A stretch of 64,000 nucleotides of DNA from Prevotella sp. E9-3 (GTDB lineage: Bacteria; Bacteroidota; Bacteroidia; Bacteroidales; Bacteroidaceae), in the NCBI RefSeq assembly GCF_022024015.1, contig NZ_CP091786.1, forward strand, positions 62,001 to 126,000, in the 5' to 3' direction. Below the pieces are notes generated by a model. The model saw nothing but the letters and a program-made list of their open reading frames with translations. It ran no database searches and was not told the DNA's origin. How positions within the stretch are numbered: the first letter of the stretch is position 1; each line of letters begins with the position of its first letter. Below, piece after piece: positions 27,981 through 38,000 of this stretch. The position numbers and the translations under genes were made by a program.

Positions 27981-28918
27981 GTAATATCTTCGCATGGTAC
28001 TTGTTGCCATGCGAATTTTTTTATGAGTTCATCGGGACTTACGGGCTGAGGCTCTTTCAGCAGTCCGGCATGAAAGGCCAGCATACCGATGATTTCCTGT
28101 GGTGTGTGCCGTTGGCGCAGTTCGCCCATGTCCAGGCTCCGGTCGCGTTTTGACAGTCGTTGACCGGCCTCGTTCACCAACAGGGGGAAGTGTATAAAGG
28201 CAGGTGCATGGAAGCCTAACAGTTCACCTACATAGATCTGCTGAGGCGAAGAGAGCAGCAGGTCGCGGCCTCGTACCACTTCGTTGACGCCCATCAGTGC
28301 ATCGTCGATCACCACGGCCATCTGGTAGGCCCAGGCCCCGTCTTTCCGGCGGATGATGAAATCGCCCACATGGCTGGCCAGGTTGATGCTCTGTGTTCCG
28401 TAGTGGCCATCGGTAAAGGCAATCTCGCGGTCAGGGACTATGAGCCGCTGAGCGGCAGGGGGAGCTATAGTTTTTATAGTTCCTATAGTATCTATAGTGC
28501 CTATAGTGCCTATAGTCTTTGGCCGGCAGGTGCCTGGATAGACCACACGGCCGTCGCTCTCGTGGGGCGCCTGTGTGGCCAGCAGGTCGGCGCGTGTACA
28601 GTAGCAGGGGTAGGTGAGGCCCTGCGCTTTCAACTGCTGAAAATACTGTTCGTAGATGTCTCCCCGCTCACTCTGATATACGGGCTCACCGTCCCACGAC
28701 AGTCCCAGCCACTGCAGGTCGTCCATCAGCAGTTGGGCATACTCACGGCGCGAGCGCTGAGGGTCTATATCCTCAATGCGCAGCAGCCACTGGCCCCCTT
28801 TGCTCTTTGCCGACAGCCACGACAGCAGCGCTCCAAACACGTTTCCTAAGTGCATGCGTCCTGTTGGCGATGGTGCAAAACGTCCTGTTGGCAAGGTCGA
28901 AAAACTATCTTTCTGCAT
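27959..28918 (-). CDS. gluQ: Glutamyl-Q tRNA(Asp) synthetase
   Basis: A 319-aa tRNA-synthetase paralogue that attaches glutamate to the queuosine base of tRNA(Asp). The N terminus has RFAPSPTGRMHLGN, the HIGH-type motif, and LSKRDRS near residue 241 is the KMSKS counterpart. The zinc site is suggested by YPCYCTRAD and PGTCRP. There is no anticodon-binding domain, as expected. An 18-residue insertion (KTIGTIGTIDTIGTIKTI) comes from a 9-bp tandem repeat at 28466-28519. The ATG at 28918 is preferred to an in-frame TTG 24 bases upstream, because the TTG lies inside the promoter region; the -7 box TAACTTTG is at 28947-28940. Confidence 0.92.
   Translation of the reverse strand: MQKDSFSTLPTGRFAPSPTGRMHLGNVFGALLSWLSAKSKGGQWLLRIEDIDPQRSRREYAQLLMDDLQWLGLSWDGEPVYQSERGDIYEQYFQQLKAQGLTYPCYCTRADLLATQAPHESDGRVVYPGTCRPKTIGTIGTIDTIGTIKTIAPPAAQRLIVPDREIAFTDGHYGTQSINLASHVGDFIIRRKDGAWAYQMAVVIDDALMGVNEVVRGRDLLLSSPQQIYVGELLGFHAPAFIHFPLLVNEAGQRLSKRDRSLDMGELRQRHTPQEIIGMLAFHAGLLKEPQPVSPDELIKKFAWQQVPCEDITIRNLSI
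28466..28519. repeat. 9-bp tandem repeat inside gluQ
   Basis: Six units of TATAGTGCC-type sequence, each 9 bp, encode a Thr-Ile-Gly repeat between the zinc site and the middle of the enzyme. Because the unit is a multiple of 3, changes in copy number stay in frame. Confidence 0.92.
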
Positions 28919-28939
28919 CTTTTCTGCTCTTTTTAAGTG

Positions 28940-28947
28940 CAAAGTTA
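28940..28947 (-). promoter_or_regulatory. -7 box of gluQ
   Basis: TAACTTTG on the minus strand, about 22 bases before the chosen gluQ ATG at 28918. Confidence 0.55.
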
Positions 28948-28999
28948 ACCACTTTTTCTCATTTTTTGGTTAGAAACGACTCTCGCTTACTGAAAAAGT

Positions 29000-29007
29000 T
29001 GTATTTT
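29000..29007 (+). promoter_or_regulatory. -7 box upstream of the outer-membrane protein gene
   Basis: TATTTTTG matches the consensus. The -33 element is weak. It lies about 90 bases before the preferred ATG at 29098. Confidence 0.45.
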
Positions 29008-29097
29008 TGTACCGGACAAATCATATATACACATCGCTTATATAGATGACTTAACGCTTAAATGAACGAATCAATCTTAATCTTTAATAGAAAAGGC

Positions 29098-29958
29098 ATG
29101 AAAAAATCATTGTTGCTATTGGCCCTGATAGGAGTATCTGCTACCCAGTTAGAAGCCGAGACAGTGGGCGACACGCTCGTTATTGAGAATGTAGGTAAAG
29201 TGACAATCGAGACAGGCGGCAATGCGCAGCGTATTGTTATTAAAGGTACCAGGGACAATGCCGATTACCTCTATGATCAGCGTATTGAATATAGCGATTC
29301 CTCAGCCTTTAAACGTACAGTAAAAACTACGAAGAAATATATTGCGAGACCGATAACGAAGACCAAGACTGTTGAAACCAACCTCCATTTCCTCTTTGGT
29401 TTGAACACCATGCTCAATGCCCCTTCCGATTATTCTTTCTCTTTATGGCCATCGTTTGAATGGTCTTTTGGCGGCACTATCGACTGGCATCCCTTTGGCA
29501 AGCGCAATGTGTGGAGTACAGGTCTGATGTTCGACTGGCGCAACTACCGTTTGAACGACGATAAGTACTTTGGAAAGAACAGTTCCAACGAGATGCAGCT
29601 CTTGTCTTATGGCTTAGGCGATAGCAACAAAAAGAGCACCATGGTAGCTTTCAGTCTGCAGGTGCCCCTGCTCTATACCCACAACTTCGATAAGAAAGGA
29701 AAATGGCATATCACCCTTGGTGCATTGGTCAATTTCAACACTGGTGCCCATACCACTCGCGAATATACTTACAATGATGAGGACTATGAGGTGAAGACCA
29801 CCGGTATTGGTCAGCGTCCTGTTACCGTTGATGGCTATCTTGAACTGGGCATCCCTTCCTTCCCCGACCTTTATGTGAAGTACAGTCCCAACACCTACTT
29901 CAAGGATGGTCGCGGCCCAAAGATGCATCAACTCAGTTTCGGTTTGTCTCTTTTTTAA
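29098..29958 (+). CDS. Outer-membrane beta-barrel protein, function unknown
   Basis: A 286-aa exported protein beginning MKKSLLLLALIGVSATQLEAE, a normal signal peptide. An upstream in-frame ATG at 29062 would put 12 charged residues before it and is less likely. Residues about 25-90 form a soluble N-terminal region; the rest shows alternating strands with aromatic ends (FSLWPSFEWSFGGTIDWHPFG, VAFSLQVPLLYTHNF), ending in HQLSFGLSLF, a typical terminal barrel strand. The layout resembles small outer-membrane barrels common in Bacteroidetes. It lies 16 bases before the TPR/AraC regulator, so the two may be co-transcribed. Confidence 0.7.
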   Translation: MKKSLLLLALIGVSATQLEAETVGDTLVIENVGKVTIETGGNAQRIVIKGTRDNADYLYDQRIEYSDSSAFKRTVKTTKKYIARPITKTKTVETNLHFLFGLNTMLNAPSDYSFSLWPSFEWSFGGTIDWHPFGKRNVWSTGLMFDWRNYRLNDDKYFGKNSSNEMQLLSYGLGDSNKKSTMVAFSLQVPLLYTHNFDKKGKWHITLGALVNFNTGAHTTREYTYNDEDYEVKTTGIGQRPVTVDGYLELGIPSFPDLYVKYSPNTYFKDGRGPKMHQLSFGLSLF

Positions 29959-29974
29959 GTGAAATAATAATCCA

Positions 29975-31699
29975 ATGAAACAGACCATACACCTTATTAC
30001 AATTTTTACGTTGCTGGCATTGATGTCGGCCTGTTCAAAGTCTGAACGTAGCGAGGAGAATACACGGCTGAGACGGGAATATCAGAAAATGCTATATAAA
30101 ACCTCCGAACAGATACTGGAACGTGTTGACAGTGCTGAACGGGCCTGTGTATTCTCAACAGCAGAAGCCGACCTTATCCGTAGTTCCGCACATGCAGCTA
30201 TGGGTCACACGCATCTGGCTATATTCTATGGTGAAAGGATATTTAACGATCCTGAAATCAAAAGCGATCCCGATTCCTATTATCCGGTAGTCCTTATGGT
30301 CAACGGGTTGTTGGCGCGACAAGGAGAAAACGGCAAGGTTCTCCGTTTATGCGACGAGATTATTGAAGACGTTAACAATGAACGGGCGAAGGGTGACGGA
30401 GAATCCAAAATGAGTAACGAGGTAGCCCTGCGAGTGAAATGCCGTGTGCTGATTCAGAAAGGCGATTGCGAGTTGCATCTGGACCATCCCGACAAGGCAG
30501 AACAGTTATTTCTGGAGAGTATCGACCTGATGATGAACGGCGTAAAACACACTGACGATTACTGGGTGATAGACCCTCTGGTCATGGCCGTTATTGAGAC
30601 CACGGAGTTTTATCTGGAACAAGGCATGCCTGAGAAGGCGTTTCCCCTGATTGCTAAGGGTGATACAGCCCTGGCCCGTATGGACCGCTGCACTAACTTG
30701 CCCGACATGCTTCGCCATATTCGCCACAATAATATTACCATCAGTCAGGCTATGATCTATGCCGCCAATGGTCAGTATGAAAAGGCCGACTCTCTCTACC
30801 GGAAACATCGGCAGGGTGAAATGTTGTCGGTATATGATATTGGAGGCGAAGCCCGCTATCTGTCCATGATTGGCCGCTACGACGAAGCCATCCGCCTGTT
30901 CCATCAGGCCGACTCCCTCTATCTGGCTCAGGGCAGCGCCATCAACACCACTTACATCAAGAACTACATGATGAACCTCTATAAGACGCTGCAGAAGGCC
31001 GGGCATAATGATGAGGCGATGGCTCTGTCCGACCGTATGCGCCAGTTGACCGACTCCATCCATGTTGAGGAGCGTAAGACCGATGTAGAGCAGCAGGAGG
31101 TCATCCGCCAGAAGGAACAGGAAATCACCAACCGTCGTCAGTCGGCCATCATCTATCGCATCCTTGTCGTTGCAGCTTTCCTTATCTCTATCTTGATTGC
31201 CTATTTCCTGTGGCGCTCCCATGTACACAATAGGATATTGCTTGCCAAGAACCGCCGCCTGCTTGCCGAGATTGAAGAGCGTGAACGACAGGAACAGCAA
31301 GCCATAGAACAGTTGCAGGCCGAACCCGAGGAAAGTCTTACTGCCGGACAGCAACTCTTCCGTCGCATCTGTACGCTGATGGCAGAGCAGCACCCCTATA
31401 CCGACGAGAACCTGAACCGTGACATACTTGCCCAGCTTCTTGGCACCAACGCCAGGTATGTGGTTGAGGCCATTCATGAATGTTCGCATGGCGAGACCGT
31501 TACCGACTTCATCACCCGCTATCGTTTGGAGCATGTAGCCCGACTGCTCAGAACTACTGATGATGCCATTGCCATCATCGGCGAAATGTCGGGTATTCCC
31601 AGTCGTGCCACCCTGGCGCGTCTGTTCCGCAATGCCTATGGTATGACGTGTACCGAGTTCCGTGCAGTTGCCAAAGAAAAGGAGGAAGGCCTTCGCTAA
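29975..31699 (+). CDS. Membrane-bound TPR regulator with AraC-type HTH
   Basis: A 574-aa protein with a lipoprotein-like N terminus (LLALMSACS) followed by about 360 residues of helical TPR-like repeats, presumably outside the cytoplasmic membrane. A coiled region (VEERKTDVEQQEVIRQKEQEI) leads to a single membrane helix at about 391-412 (RILVVAAFLISILIAYFLW). A second coiled segment follows, then an AraC-type HTH at about 480-565 (LEHVARLLRTTDDAIAIIGEMSGIPSRATLARLFRNAYGMTCTEF). There is no kinase or receiver. Tandem TPR with a tethered HTH recalls regulators of Bacteroidetes surface systems. It precedes the 63-aa protein and the giant surface gene, so it may regulate them (inference). Confidence 0.8.
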   Translation: MKQTIHLITIFTLLALMSACSKSERSEENTRLRREYQKMLYKTSEQILERVDSAERACVFSTAEADLIRSSAHAAMGHTHLAIFYGERIFNDPEIKSDPDSYYPVVLMVNGLLARQGENGKVLRLCDEIIEDVNNERAKGDGESKMSNEVALRVKCRVLIQKGDCELHLDHPDKAEQLFLESIDLMMNGVKHTDDYWVIDPLVMAVIETTEFYLEQGMPEKAFPLIAKGDTALARMDRCTNLPDMLRHIRHNNITISQAMIYAANGQYEKADSLYRKHRQGEMLSVYDIGGEARYLSMIGRYDEAIRLFHQADSLYLAQGSAINTTYIKNYMMNLYKTLQKAGHNDEAMALSDRMRQLTDSIHVEERKTDVEQQEVIRQKEQEITNRRQSAIIYRILVVAAFLISILIAYFLWRSHVHNRILLAKNRRLLAEIEERERQEQQAIEQLQAEPEESLTAGQQLFRRICTLMAEQHPYTDENLNRDILAQLLGTNARYVVEAIHECSHGETVTDFITRYRLEHVARLLRTTDDAIAIIGEMSGIPSRATLARLFRNAYGMTCTEFRAVAKEKEEGLR

Positions 31700-31710
31700 A
31701 CAACTTTTTT

Positions 31711-31756
31711 GCCATTTTCCGGGTGTGCGTTATTCCCGATGAAATGGCCGTTTTTT
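31711..31756 (+). terminator. Terminator after the TPR/AraC gene
   Basis: GCCATTT pairs with AAATGGC and CGGG with CCCG in one hairpin (31711-31748), followed by a T-run at 31751-31756. This separates the regulator transcript from the surface-protein genes. Confidence 0.75.
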
Positions 31757-31857
31757 GATTTTTCTCAGATTTGAGACATACTTTTCCGCCAGTGAGACAT
31801 CTGTTTCGCTGGCGGTTTGTTATTTTGCAGTCAGAAAACAAAAAAGTAAAACGATAT

Positions 31858-32049
31858 ATGCTGAACAACGAATGGATATTTATCATAGCAGTAGCATTGG
31901 GCGTGACCATGGTTTTGGTGATCCTGGTACTGGTAGCCATTATTATTTTCCAGCGATGGCGCATCAGCGACAGCAATGTTCACTTGGAAAAGTTCATTAC
32001 CGAGAACATAGAGCTGCGCGAGAAGATAAGAAGGGCAGAAGCCCTATAA
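31858..32049 (+). CDS. Small single-pass membrane protein, unknown
   Basis: A 63-aa protein. Residues about 5-30 form one strongly hydrophobic helix (IFIIAVALGVTMVLVILVLVAIIIF). The rest is a charged, probably coiled segment (HLEKFITENIELREKIRRAEAL). An in-frame upstream start at 31771 is possible but adds a basic, unlikely stretch. The gene lies between the terminator of the TPR/AraC gene and the giant surface gene, 48 bases before the latter. I do not recognise a family. Such a protein could act as a small adaptor, but nothing in the sequence proves it. Confidence 0.6.
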   Translation: MLNNEWIFIIAVALGVTMVLVILVLVAIIIFQRWRISDSNVHLEKFITENIELREKIRRAEAL

Positions 32050-32097
32050 ATATTATTAGGTGGAAAAACATTCTTAAATTAATAAATATATAACATT

Positions 32098-35000
32098 ATG
32101 AAGTTTTTTATTTCGGAATGCGTACATGTGGTCGGACGGCTGACCAATGCGCACAAAATGGCGAGGACACTTACATTGCTGCTGCTCGCTGTGTTCCTGC
32201 AGCCAGAACAAGCTGCGGCAGCCAATAGTGACTTCCAAGAGAGCTACTTGTTTGACGACTGGTACAACGGAGGCGACTATGTTTTATTCACGTGTACCTA
32301 TTTTGATCGCCGTGGTTGGGACGAGGGCTTTGTCCGTGACGGTGGTTTGGCTGTCTATGCCAGTAAAGATGATGGAGCTAGCTGGACCATCATCTTCCAA
32401 GTTCGTGCCAATTCATCAGGCGCAAGAGATGTTGAGAACTACTGGAATGGAACCAAGTACCATGATGCTTGGTGTGATGACGGTAACTATGATCGGATTA
32501 GAGTTCGTTGGAATCTCCCTCTCCAATGGCGTAACTGTAACCTCAAATTCAAGAGTGAAGGCTGGTGGAGTGAGAATGACGGAACCGACCAGTTATTGAA
32601 ATCGAAAGTAATTGGACACTATCCCGTTGGCTATAGGTTCGATGTTCGTTCCATTGAATGGAATGGTGGTTTCTACATCGATGAGAATGGCAATATGACT
32701 GTTCCCTATTACTTTGGCGGAGGTTGTAACACCGACGGAGAGACGCATATCTGCACCAATATCAATGGTTCATACAATGATGCCATTGGCTACAGGTACC
32801 TCGCCGGCAACTATGCAGCAGGTTCCTATTCTTTCAATCTGAATAGCATTGGTAAGAACATGCGCTCACAGTTCACCATTCAGCCTTATCATGAGTTTAC
32901 CCATAATAACGACAAGGATGCACGCAATGGCGTGAAGTATTACACTAATAGTGCAAGTACTAAGACTTTTTACCCAATGCCATTGGCATCCCTTGAAAAC
33001 CCTGTTTTCAGTCAGGCAAGTAAAAGCGTGACGTTGAAGTGGAAGGCTGACAATTCAAACTACGGCAACGGAAGGTGGGCAATCTATCGCAATGGAAAGT
33101 TTCTTAAAGTTGTGCCGCAAAGTACTTATTCCTATACCGACCATGGTTTCCTTGATGAGAGCAACGTGAAGTACTACATCTGTTATGTGGCTAACGGTTG
33201 GGCAGATACTGCAATACGCAGTGAGTTGATGTCGAATGAGGTATCTGTGAATACCACGCGTACCGTGCCCGTAAACAACTTTAATGCTGACAGTCAAGAT
33301 GACCGCATTGTTTTCACCTGGACATCCGATGGTTATCCAACCGCCATGAATCACAAGTTCAAAATTTACATCGACAACGTGCTAGCCTATACACTTATGC
33401 CATCTGATGGGCAAACGAGCTTCCGTTGGGAGCACCGCACCACCGATGCACACTCTGATCGACAGAACAAAATGGATGGTACCATCCCTTACACAGAGGA
33501 ACCGCTGAACGCCTGTGCACCACACAACTACCGTGTCGAAGGTCTTATTGGTGAAACGGTGCTTAACAACTCCAATCCTGTTAAAACGGCTATTGGCACT
33601 GGTACATTGTTCTATTCTTTCGATGCTACGAAGGGGGTTTATCCTGGTACTGTGAAACTGCAATGGCATGTCAATCGCCAAGGCTCCACCGCCGCCAAGA
33701 CCTATATCGTAGATCGTCGATGTGCAGAGAAGGACAGTGATCCATGGACGAACCTCTATCGTACATCGAGCACCGACGAATATCTGTTCTATACCGATGA
33801 CACGCCCCTGCCTGGTGTTTTCTACGAGTACCGCGTAACAGTGTTTGACAAGTGTGACGACGGAAAAGAAAAAGAAAAACCGGCTTACGACATCGGCTTT
33901 GCTCAGACTACAGGTACTATGAGCGGCCGCATTACCTTTGGTTCTACGGGCAATTCCGTTGCCAATGTGGATGTGGAGGCTCGGAGGACGGGCGCGTCGG
34001 ACGATGACAATGCGCAGTACCACGCCATGCGTTTCACTAGTACAGGCGGGGCAGTTATGTGGAACTATCCCTCTTTAGACTATGCTGCCAAAAAGTTTTC
34101 CAAGAACGATTTTTCTATGCAGATGTGGCTGAATCCCGAGACGCTCGGCGAGGCCAAGATACTACGTCTGAACAATGAGACCTGCTACGTGGGCATGGAT
34201 GCCAATGGTAAACTGATATTAGTAAACAACGGACAGACCTATACCTTCGACAATGCCGAGCTGACAGCCGGACAGTATAACCATGTGGTGCTGACGCGTA
34301 GCGGACAGAATGTGACAGCCAGCGTAGTGGGCAGCGACGAGGCCGGCGTGCCTATGCTGAACAGCAGCACACAGACCTTGAGCGACAGTCTGGTACTGCA
34401 GGGTGCCGACACGCTGAAGTTGGGCCATTTCGTGGGCTATGTGGATGAGTTCCGTATTTGGACAAAGGCACTCACCGAGGATGAGATTCTTGAGAACTAC
34501 GACCACCTGCTCGTAGGCAACGAGAAGAATCTGGAAACCTACTGGACTTTTGACGAAGGCCTGAGCTTACAGTTCTTCGACTACTCACGCGACGGAACCG
34601 TTTACCGCCAGCATCATGGAAAGACAGGCAGTAATGCCGGTCCCTCAAACCTTACTCCCGAACAGCTGAAGCTGAAAGCACGTACTGATCGGGACGGAAA
34701 CTACATCATTCAGGGTGTACCATTCCGGGGCGAAGGCACTACCTATGCCGTTATTCCACAGTTGGGCATCCACCAGTTCAACCCCAGTCAGCAGCTGCGC
34801 TTCGTGGGCAACAACTCGCTGGTGCACAACGGCACTGACTTCACTGATATCTCCTCATTCCCCGTGCGTGGTACAGTGCGCTATGCCAATACCGACTATC
34901 CCGTGGAGGGCGTGAACTTCTACGTTGATGGACAGATCTGCGCCAAGGAGGGACAACCCATCGCAACGAATGCCTATGGTGAGTACGAAATCAGCGTACC

Positions 35001-38000
35001 CATCGGCGAGCACTATATCACCGTGAAGAAGCAGGGCCATGTATTTGCCAATGACGGCCGCTATCCTGCCGATTCTTTGAAGGTGGGTACACTGGTGAAC
35101 TACAACGATGCCGTGAAGAATCTCGACTTTGAGGACGTGACACTGGTCACTGTAGCAGGTCGCGTAACGGGTGGTAAGATTGAAGAGGAGAAACCCCTCG
35201 GCTTCGGCGAGAGTGTGAACAACATCGGCCAGGCCACCATCACCTTAGGCATTGAATCAAGCTACCGTCTGAATGTAGTGCGCGAAGTCAACGGCACCAC
35301 CGTCAGCTATGAGAATAATAAAAACGATCTGGCTGTCAAATCGCCTACTGCCGACGTACAGAGCGAGACCGTGCGCCAGGGTGGCGACATAGACGCGGTG
35401 AAGAACATCATTATCAAGACCGATCCACGAACAGGTGAGTTTGCAGCCCTGCTGCCTCCTATCGACTATAGCGTTAAGAGCATCGAGATTGAGTCGAACC
35501 CCGACATCATCTTCGACCACCTGCCCATCCTCTATGCCAACGATCCGATGGACATCGACACCGACTCGCTGATACTGGAAGACGGCACGAAGAAGGAGTT
35601 TGAGTATGTGGCAAAGCTCATCCAGAGCTACTACAGCGAACCTGTGCTCGAAGTAACACAGCAAGACCGCAACGACGGCTCGTTCGGTGAGGAGACTTAT
35701 ACCTATACCGACACTAAGACGGGCGAGGAGACTCAGCTGACACTCTATACCGTGAATGAAGGCGCTGAGGCTCCCACCTATACCTACGACTTCCCCATCT
35801 TCAATCAGATGAAGCGCTACACGTTCAACGTGCGCGGCTATGAGACCTACGTGAACAAAGATGGTGAGACTCCTGTCATCTACGAGGTGCCTCTGCAGAA
35901 CGTGCCCGTGCAGTTCAGCAACCAGATGGGTACCGGACAGGGCGTAGTGATGGATCCCTCGAAGACTGAGGAGGCAGACGACCAGCAGGGTGACCTCTCT
36001 GGTGATCCCGTCCCCGACGAACTGACACTCGACGAGAATGGTAAAGGTCAGTACCAGTGGCAGGCTGGCTTCCCCAATATCACAGCCCCCTACACACTCA
36101 ACCTTGCAGCTACCTTCACCCACAACGGCAAGGGTTATACCTGGAAAGGTATTAACACAACCAATTCGCTGACAGGTGTCGTCATAGGCGCACTGCCTAC
36201 AGGTAGCAACTTCGTGACCAGTGGTCCCGACAAGGTGGAAATGATTATCCGTGATCCGGCAGGATCGGCATCGTCGGCTTTCTGGGAGACTGGTCAGAGT
36301 GTGACCATGACTGAGACGCAGAACATCACCGTGAACGAGGAACTGGAGACAATGACCCACACCGAGTTTGGCGTTGAGCTGACCACACTGACGGCAGCCA
36401 ATGCAGGTGTAGTCATCCTGGGACTTATAGAGACCAACAAGACGAAGGCGACCCTCGACGTGGGTGTGACCACAGAGTATGAGCATGTGTCATCAGACAC
36501 CCGAGTACTCACCACCAGCACCACGAAGCGCATTTCTACCAGTGGCGAGAGTGAGTATGTGGGCGCACAGGGTGACGTGTTCGTCGGACAATCTACCAAT
36601 ATCGTCTTCGGCAATGCCCGTACCGTAGGCTTCCAGAAGAATGGTACTACGGGCAGCATAGAGTTGCAGAAGTTCGACAACTACGTTACTGGTCAGGAGT
36701 TTGAGACTCACTTCAACTACACACAGAACCATATTGAGAATGTGCTTATACCAAACCTCATTGCTCTGCGCAACGATGTTCTGCGCAAGGGTGTGGATGA
36801 GCAAGGACTGATATACGACACCACCCTCAATGAGGATGACGAGAAGTTTGGCACAGCGGGCACTTACACCGTGACTCTGCCACAGCCTGCCGACAAGCCG
36901 TTCTACACCGATATGGTGAAGTACTACAACGAGCAGATTGCCAACTGGGAGTTCCAGATGGCCAGAAACGAAGAGGCAAAGGTGACGGTTATCAGCGACC
37001 GACGTCGCTGGTTAGAGGCTAACCAGAGCTTCGACTCCGGTACGTTCATCGACTCTGAAGTATCTTCTGAGAGTACAGTGGGCACCAGCACCACCAACAC
37101 GTTCAACACCAGCCTCATTGTAGGCGGAGGTACCAGCGTGAGTGTCTTTGGACAGGATGTGGATATCAGTTTGCAGAGCACCACAAAGGCTGGCAGCGAG
37201 TGGGAGAAGTCAAATGAAAATACCCGTTCCATCACAACAGGCTACTCGCTTGTGGAGACGGGCGACGACGATGCCCTGAGTGTGGATGTCTATCGTGCCC
37301 CCGACGGCATGGGTGCCATCTTCGTGACCCGTGGCGGACAGACCACCTGTCCTTATGAGGGCGAACAGCGCACCAAGTATTTCGAGCCGGGCAAACACGT
37401 TCTGGCTACTGCCACTCAGCAGATAGAGAAACCGCGTATCAGAGTGGAGAATGGCGCCAACCGACTGGTGGGTGTACCTGCCGGCAAGATGGCCAACTTC
37501 CCACTGCTGCTCACCAATGAGAGCGAGACGGGTGAGGACTGCTACTTTGTTCTCTTCGTGATCGATGATACCAACAAGAAAGGTGCCGGTATCGACATCA
37601 ACAGCAACGAACTGAGCGACGGACGCCGTGTGCTGGTACCTGCAGGAAAAACCGTGCGTATGAACCTGGAACTGGAACAGAACAACGCAGGCGACCTGCT
37701 CTACGAGAATATCGCCGTTGTACTGGCATCAGACTGTCAGAGCGATCCCTCCAGCACTTGGGACGTTATCGGTGATACGGTCTATATCTCAGCCGAGTTC
37801 GTACCATCAAGCACCGATGTGACCCTGCGTATTGACAACACCGTAGTGAATACCTCTACAAAGGGTATTCTGCCCCTGACAGTACGCGACTATGATCCTT
37901 ACTATGATGGCCTGAAATATATTGCCGTACAGTATCAGGGCGTGGGTGAGACCATGTGGCACGATGCCCGTAAGTACGTGATGAAAGACAGTGCTATCGT

